Of a stretch of 62,000 nucleotides of DNA, positions 55,558 through 62,000 are shown piece after piece; position 1 is the stretch's first letter; each line of letters begins with the position of its first letter. A program made the position numbers and the translations under genes. The notes below the pieces were generated by a model, which was not told the DNA's origin, ran no database searches, and was given only the letters and a program-made list of their open reading frames with translations. The stretch comes from Cryptomeria japonica (lineage: Eukaryota; Streptophyta; Pinopsida; Cupressales; Cupressaceae): contig NC_081410.1 in assembly GCF_030272615.1 (NCBI RefSeq), positions 144,198,349-144,260,348 of the forward strand, given 5' to 3'.

Positions 55558-56899
55558 TGTTGGAAGCATGAGCTTGTATGGTTGACACTAATGTCAAACC
55601 TAGTTATCTAGATGGATTTTGGTCTAGATATGTTTTTGGTTGTTGTAGTTGTGCTTTGTGTTGCAAATTGAATTGAGTACTTTTGGTGTTGGTTGTGGAA
55701 TTTTATTTTGGATAGTTGTCTTTGTTGTATGGCATGGAGTGTGTCTATCAGAGTGGTCCAAAAAGCTTTTGGTGCACTCTGGATATGTTCCAAATTATGT
55801 TACAGTGCTTTAGTGGATGTTTTTTCATGGCATGTATATTATTCTTAGTATGTTTCTTAGATGATTTATTTGTTCTGCAAGAGAGCTTTGTTGATTTATG
55901 TTCAAGATATTCAGCTATGTTGTGACTCAATATGTCTGATTAAGTTATCTTAGTTGGATCATATTCTTTTGGTCTAGATGTGAGTTGGAAGTTGTATTTG
56001 GATGTAGTTATGGGTCTCACCTTGGTGTGTGGAGATTCGCATGGAATATTTTGCATTGAATGATGTTATGTGGCTAATTGATTGCTATATCTACATGTTA
56101 CATTCAATAGTTCAACTTTGGAGAATGTATTAGCATATGTGGTTCATTGAATTAATTTTAGAAGGATGTATTGTAATATGTTTTGGTTCCCTCTTTCTCC
56201 TGGAGTGGACCATTTTGATTAGTTTTGGTCCGAGTGGCTTATTTTGTTTTGGTCGACCCTCAATTAGGTTTTCAATGTTATATCTTATATTTAAGGTGTG
56301 CAGATGGATGAGTTCGGTAGTGATGAAAAAGTGAATTGTATGTGAATTTTATGCAAATGATATGCAAGCAGATATGAGATTGTGAATGTGTGGAAGTCAA
56401 TTTGAGAAGAGCTTTGAAGGTGATATATTCAGTGAGACAGTGTGTTGTGATAGTAGAGATTGTCGAAGATGTTTTCAATGATGTTGGTTGCTTGATCCAG
56501 TTGTTCAAGGATAATTTCATGTTTAGGAGAATACTTCTCAATGTCAATTCAACTATTTCATTCATTGTTGATTGATAGTGAATCCCTCAATAGTAGTTTG
56601 CCCTGAAGAAGTGATCTTTAGAAGAGCAAGTCTGGATTTTGTATCTTACCTAAGGTTGTGTGCCTTAGTTAGCAAGTTTGAATTAGTGAGCTCTTAGGCA
56701 GGAATCCATATTCATTGTAAGTTGTTGATATATATTGTGAATTAGATTCTCACTATGGTTTTTCCCTATTTGGGTTTGCCACATAAATCTATTATTCATG
56801 TGTTGATGACTATTGTATTGTTAAGTAAGTTAATGATGTTTATAATTAATCTATTTTGAAATTCTGGACTGATTCACCCCCCTCCTCTGAGTCATGTCA
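55558..56899 (+). mobile_element. Probable solo copia LTR
   Basis: Starts TGTTGGAAGC and ends near GATTCACCCCCCTCCTCTG, TCATGTCA. The motif CACTATGGTTTTTCCC at 56750-56770 is shared with the LTRs of N2 and C1. No primer site follows and no second copy exists nearby. Clear 5-bp target duplications were not found, so the ends are approximate. Short open frames inside are not genes. Confidence 0.5.
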
Positions 56900-56907
56900 T
56901 GTGTTCA

Positions 56908-57030
56908 AAGGTTCAAGTGCTTATTCCAGGTAATAGCACATATATATTTATATTAGAAGTACATTTTTGTAATAATCATTTTCATGCCATGATTACATCA
57001 ATAATATATCAATGGACACAAATAAATACC
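56908..57030 (+). repeat. Direct repeat, right copy
   Basis: Matches 55225-55360; N2 begins eight bases after its end. Confidence 0.8.
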
Positions 57031-57037
57031 ATAAATA

Positions 57038-58163
57038 TGTTGGCATATTTTATGATTATGTTGTGATTGTCATTGATGAACACACACTTGCATTGAGATC
57101 ATTTTTGTATGAGTTATGCTCAACCGGCAATTGTTCCAACCAGTATGAAGCATTATAGTCCTTAGACTATTGGTGTTTTGTAGAAAGTGTTTACCGATAT
57201 GAAGTGGTATGTTAACCCCAAGCAGTTCGAGGATCTCAAGTGGTACAAAGGATCAAAGCGGCAGAACACATATTTCCCAGTCTTCATTTTGTCAAACTGG
57301 TAACTGGCATTTTGCTTGAACCGGTATTTTGTATGAACCGGTAATACTTTGTGATGAGTTACCATCCACTGATTGTTTGATGGTGCCGACACTTTAACGG
57401 TGATTTTTGTGTCATGTTACCAAATATGTCTAGATGCATTGAACCTAGGAAATTGTATTGTAATCCTATTGGATCGACATGAAATCAGATTCCTTTATAA
57501 GGACATCATGTCTAGGGTTTTATGTTGTTGATGTTGTTGTTGTTGTTGGCGAAGTTGATATTGTTGCTAGGGTTTAAAGTGGTTGAGGAGTCAGAGAGAG
57601 TATGAATGTGTAGAAGACTGAAGTAATGCTAGAATGCATTAGAAAAGAGCTATCAAGGATCTAATCAAGCAATCTATGCTATTTGGTAGATCACTCACTT
57701 GTTGATTACTCACATCTTCGACAAGTCTATAGCCCTTAACCGGGTAGGCCCAAAAAACTTTTGTAAATCCTCTAACAAGGTGGTTCACATTTGTGGATCT
57801 AAAATCCTCTAGCAAGGTAGTCTTTAATTGGACTTATCTCCTAATAGAGATTGAGATTCCTAACAAGATCTGTTCTGGTAAAGAACATTGTAAGACCTTA
57901 ACCGGTCTGGTTCCTATTCTGTAGATATCTACTTGTGAGTTCCATCTCACCGTGGTTTTTCCCATTTGGGTTTCCATGTCAAAATCTCATGTGTTATGGT
58001 GTTTGTGCTTTTGTGGGTGAATGCATTATTTTCTATTTGGTTTGCATGTGTGCTAACCGGTTTGTCTGCTAAACTATTTTATTGGTTTACTATTAGTCTT
58101 GCAAAGTGTTTAAGTGCAAAGATTATTGGCATACTAATACATCCCCCCTCTTAGTATTCATCA
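57038..58163 (+). repeat. N2 5' LTR (1,126 bp)
   Basis: Starts TGTTGGCATATT and ends TATTCATCA before the primer site. TTTATAAGG at 57494-57502 is a likely TATA box. CTCACCGTGGTTTTTCCC at 57946-57963 is the motif shared with other copia LTRs. Words with ACCGG are frequent. Confidence 0.85.
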
Positions 58164-58165
58164 AT

Positions 58166-58179
58166 TGGTATCAAAGCCT
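58166..58179 (+). promoter_or_regulatory. N2 primer-binding site
   Basis: TGGTATCAAAGCCT, the initiator Met site with one G-to-A change, two bases after the LTR end. Confidence 0.88.
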
Positions 58180-58213
58180 ACCTTTCTATAAGTTTAACCA
58201 CTTGGAAAGAGAT

Positions 58214-59491
58214 ATGGGGGAATACACATTGAGGGAACTTACTCATCAGCTCACTCAGTCTGAGCAAGCCTATGATTATCTTATGGTCAAATACAAGGCA
58301 TCTCAAGCAAAAAGGAGAGAACATGCAGAAAAGCTGATGGAGCTATTTGAAAATAGTTCCTCTAATGAAGCGAACATGGAAGCCCTGATTCAAGAAGTAG
58401 AAAAGCTAAATGAATCCAATTCCAACTTGAGAAAAGAATTGGAAGGACTGACTATTTGAATGTGCCAAGAGCTTGAGAATCAGAGGAAAGCTAAAGATCT
58501 GGTCAAAGACAAGGATCATGAAATCTCCAAGCTGAAGCAAGAGATCAGTGCCCTAACTGCTCAACTCCATGCGAGCAAAGTGGAAAAGGAAGACATGCAA
58601 GGAGAACTGAACATTGCCATCTCTGAGAATGAAAACCTGATGGAAACAAATGCTTCTCTTTCCAAAGAACTCTCTGAGTCAAAGGAAATACTTGCTAAGT
58701 TCAACAAGAGTACTGTCAAGCTAGAGAAAAAGCTTGAATCTACCAAACCGGTTAAGAATACCAATGGACTTGGTTATTCCCGTTATGAGGAAGGTGAGAC
58801 CTCTGGTACAAATGCTGGAACATCAAAGAAACAACCGGCATCAAAGGATAAAGGTAAGAAAAATTTTAAACCTATTTGCTTTAACTGTCTTAAAGAAGGA
58901 CATACTGCAAATGTGTGTAGGAGTAAGGCCTACAACAATTTTCCTTATTTCCTAAATGATAAGCCTAGATCCTATAGATTCAATGGTAACTATTATGCAT
59001 GCAACAAGTTTGGGCATAGAGCATCTGAATGCAAATCTGCTATGAATAACACTAGAAGATATCCTCAGAGGACACAAGGAGTTGGTCCTGAACCTTTTGT
59101 GAACCGGAATCACAACCAGTTTAGTACCTTCAATCATCAGCCAAGAAGCTATGGATATCAAGCGGCAACCGGATGGAGAGAAAACTGTTGGATTTGTCAT
59201 GGCCATGGTCACACTACTGCAACATGCAGAAGGAAGAATGGAAACATGAACAATGGACCCTGGAGAGCACCTAGATTGGTCTGCTATCCCTGCAACAAAT
59301 CAGGACACATTGCCAGATTTTACAAAAGTACAAAGGGTATATCAGATGATATACCAGTCACTCCAGAAGGAAACATTGAAGTTGACACTGTTCAAGCAGA
59401 TATGAACAAGACCTAGAAGAAGAAACCAGTGGTGTTGCAAGAGGAACTAGTTTCTGCACCTAGTGTGGAAATCACGGAAGTGGCAAACTAA
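58214..59491 (+). pseudogene. N2 gene 1: coiled-coil, four-zinc-knuckle gag-like protein
   Basis: One frame of about 425 codons from ATG 58214 to TAA 59491, with stops at 58457 (TGA) and 59414 (TAG). Residues 1-180 are coiled coil (RELTHQLTQSEQAYDYLMVK, EALIQEVEKLNESNSNLRKE, DHEISKLKQEISALTAQLHA). Residues about 222-370 carry CFNCLKEGHTANVC, YYACNKFGHRASEC (first Cys now Tyr), CWICHGHGHTTATC and CYPCNKSGHIARFY (last Cys now Tyr). The plan equals N1 gene 1, while the sequences are well diverged. Confidence 0.88.
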
Positions 59492-59936
59492 GCTTCAGAA
59501 AAGCTTAGGGGGAGCAAACGGCGAAATGTTTCGAACCCCCAGTTTACACCAGTAAAAGACCTTAATCGGTATGCGATACCTATCAATAGGTGGAAGACCA
59601 GAAATGGTAAAAGGCAAATTAGGGTTTATGCCCTAATGGTGGAGCATTAATTGCGATAGGTGAGGAATATGTTTAAAAGCATTTTTCAAATCATTTCTCA
59701 CTATCAGTTTTCGAAGCGAAGGAGGTTTTCAAGTGCAGAGTGACGACAAAGTGATTTGTGCTGCGATTCTAAGGATTTAAGGAACCTTGAAGGAGATTCA
59801 AATTCAAATTACAAACGGTCAAGTGAAGAATGCAAAGTGGTGATTCTGCAACCGATGGAGTGTGAGGTGGAGAAGAATCTGAAAGCCCTAAATTCATGAT
59901 TTTTGAAAGGTATTTTTCGAGTTTTCAATTTCTATC
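59492..59936 (+). other. N2 spacer between gene 1 and gene 2
   Basis: 445 bp without an ORF. The second half (from about 59700) is A/G-rich and leader-like, ending TTTCTATCATGGC at the gene 2 start, as in N1. Confidence 0.45.
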
Positions 59937-62000
59937 ATGGCTTTTGCATCCCATACTAGCTCTAGTACATCTGTAGATTCAACAAGCTTTATTCGACGCA
60001 AGTCTAGATATAATGCCCTATCACAAGTTCCAACTAGTGTGATAGTAGAAGAGGGAATCTCAGATTACATAGATTGTAAAATCGAAGACCTAGGGTCTCT
60101 AGCAATTCACTCGCAATTAGGTTTATTTTATGGACAAGATAAAAAGATCAAACCGGAGTATAGTATCTTGGAGAAGAAGAAGCTCCACAATGTTGTTTAT
60201 TTCCTAGAGGATTTCACAGATGATCACATTAGGATCATTCTGAGCAGAGTTCATGGTGACAAGATGTACCTGGAAAGAACGCATGATATAACCCCACAAG
60301 CAATTCATGTCGTCACCAGTTTCTACAATATAGGGGAAGTGCCAGCCCTAAGGACGGTAAGCAAAACTGAAATGTCCAAGCTCACCGGTCCAGTGAGCGA
60401 CTCACGAGGTATGACCGCCAATTCTATCAAGGACGATCTGGTGAAATATGCATGTATGGTGATTAGATACCGGACGTTCTCAGCTAGCAGAATTAACTCT
60501 ATCTACTACAGCAATAAATACCACTTACCGGATGATCAAGGAGGATACATCATTTGACCTATGCACCGGTATGCAAAGGCAACTCCTATTGAATCTAAAA
60601 TCAATCAAACAGGATAATGCATTGAGGTTCAAGTTTGGACAACTACTAGTTGGGTTATTCTTTCACTTCCAAGGCTACTTTCCAGGAGTTGGTGATGTCC
60701 AATGGTCTGCTGACCAACCAATAACCAAGCAAATCAAGGAAAGCATTCAAGTAGTTGGAACCGGCTACCTTGAAGTTCTGAACAAGTACTTTGATGAATT
60801 CAGATGCAAAATAAGTCAGAGGGTGAGAATATCAGGTGATATAGTCAAGAAATATGAAGATGATATATGTTTCACCATTATAGTGGATCAATGCATAATG
60901 GAGGCTGTTGAGCCCAGACATGAGGAAGTGGAGCCTATGGGCTATGAGGTAATGAATGATATGCTGGAAGGATATGCCTCTACCCTTATTGCCTCACTGC
61001 TTGATCCAAAGGCAAAAAGAACTGGCACCTACCTAGAAAGGATAACACCGGTTGAGGAACTCTTAGCAAAGAAAGGAAAAGAACCTTCAATGAAGGAAAA
61101 AATAGTGCCTTCAGCATTAGCACCGGCTACTACAGCCAGTCCTACAGTGACCAAGTGGTCACCGGCTAAAAAGAAACTTGAAGCAGCACCTACTAAATTG
61201 TTCGAGAGAAAGGGGAGGACAAGGAATACCTCTCCAGACTCAGAAGAAACTGTGTCTGAGGAAAAACCAAAGAAGACACGTCAAGCAAAGAAAAAGACAA
61301 AGAATGAACCAACATCATCAGCACCGGTAAATATTGACATCTCCTCCTACAAACCTTTGACACATTGTCAAAGAACTATCAAAAACATTAGGAGAAAAAT
61401 GTTGAACGATTTGATTGATTGTTTTGATGACTTTAATGATGATGAAAAGGAAATGGTTGAGAAAGAAATAATTCAGTATTTATGTGTTAATGATCGGTTG
61501 CCTTCAGAAATTAGATCTGACACACCAGATTCTTTGTATAAGTCCTTAGACAATAAATGATGCATTGCCATAGAGCAGGAATAGGAAATGAGAGAAAAAG
61601 TTTTTGCTGAACATTTTCCTGATGTATCAAATTCGGAATTGTTCGAAGTAATGAACAAATACAAAGGCCTCTTCTTCATGAGAAGAAGAAGACTTTTGTT
61701 ACTTGAAGGGAAGGGAAAAGAAGTGCTCAAGAATACACACACCCTTGCTCTAGAAGCTCTGAAGATGCATAGAGTGGCTGAAGCCAACAAGAAGGCTGAT
61801 CAAGAACCAGCAATAACAAAACCGGATGAAGTGTTTGATGATGAAGGAAACCCGGTCATTGAACCTATTGACACTATTGATGTCGATGCTCTGGATGGAG
61901 AAGATGTTGCTTAGGGTACACCATCAGAAGTTACAAGATAGGAGAAGCAAACAGAAAAGGAGGTAAAGCTAAAGGAAACAAAGGACAAAAAGGAGGAAGC
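59937..62000 (+). pseudogene. N2 gene 2: protein of unknown family, 3' part outside the window
   Basis: Starts at ATG 59937; a frame shift near 60545 moves it to the next frame; stops at 61558, near 61582 and at 61912. The N-terminal conserved region matches N1 gene 2: IILSRVHGDKMYLERTHDIT, AIHVVTSFYNIGEVPAL, MSKLTGPVSDSRGM, ALRFKFGQLLVGLFFHFQGY, PITKQIKESIQ, DIVKKYEDDICF and VEPMGYEVMNDM. A basic Lys/Pro/Thr region (KKTRQAKKKTKNEPTSS) and a helical part (EMREKVFAEHFPDVSNSELF) follow. No catalytic motif is recognised. Confidence 0.75.

Larger units (their letters stand above)
57038..62000 (+). mobile_element. N2: second pol-less two-gene LTR element (3' end beyond window)
   Basis: 5' LTR, copia-type primer site, gene 1 (coiled coil plus four zinc knuckles), spacer and gene 2 in the same order and sizes as N1. 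The rest of gene 2 and the 3' LTR lie outside the window, so absence of pol downstream is inferred from N1, not seen. Confidence 0.8.

Overview
The window looks like repeat-filled intergenic DNA from a land plant with a large, methylated genome. A gymnosperm would fit the dense nested LTR retrotransposons and multi-kilobase elements, but the species cannot be fixed from sequence alone. The DNA is AT-rich. I found no intact host gene, tRNA, rRNA or CRISPR array. Almost every coding stretch is a decayed retroelement gene whose in-frame stops mostly fit single C-to-T (or G-to-A) changes.

Layout. 1-1.9 kb: a gag remnant of a Ty3/gypsy element. 1.9-2.3 kb: a copia LTR piece. 2.3-6.5 kb: a minus-strand chromodomain-type gypsy element, reduced to one 3.85 kb LTR plus the end of integrase. 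7.0-8.0 kb: an unidentified acidic coiled-coil pseudogene (minus). About 8.4-53.3 kb: an old gypsy-like host element, 'O', with gag-like pieces at 9.7-10.6 and 27.0-27.3 kb and a 3' LTR at 52.9-53.3 kb. O has been split by three insertions, each with a perfect 5-bp target duplication. (i) T1, 10636-27045 (CTAAT), is a complete Tat-type gypsy element: gag, protease, RT, two RNases H, integrase, plus an antisense plant-mobile-domain (PMD) gene between pol and the 3' LTR. (ii) C1, 28702-44512 (TGATA), is a minus-strand copia element. It was entered by a ~296-bp MITE (10-bp direct repeats), which was in turn entered within its terminal repeat by T2 (32721-40992), a pol-less relative of T1. (iii) N1, 44677-52246 (GTCAC), is a pol-less LTR element with two long genes. 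After O come a plain stretch, a probable solo copia LTR (55.6-56.9 kb) and N2 (57038 to the window end), a second, divergent element of the N1 type.

How the parts relate. T1 has every domain an autonomous element needs, although this copy is dead. T2 lacks pol but shares with T1 the LTR start, primer-site region, leader motifs, a conserved block after pol and a hairpin at the polypurine tract, so it probably depended on T1-type enzymes. N1 and N2 have copia-type primer sites and purine tracts, a gene 1 with a coiled coil and four or five CCHC zinc knuckles, and a gene 2 that I cannot assign. Gene 2 is recognisably homologous between the two elements and lies behind its own leader-like spacer. 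The N1/N2 pair and the antisense PMD gene of T1 are the most interesting biology in the window.
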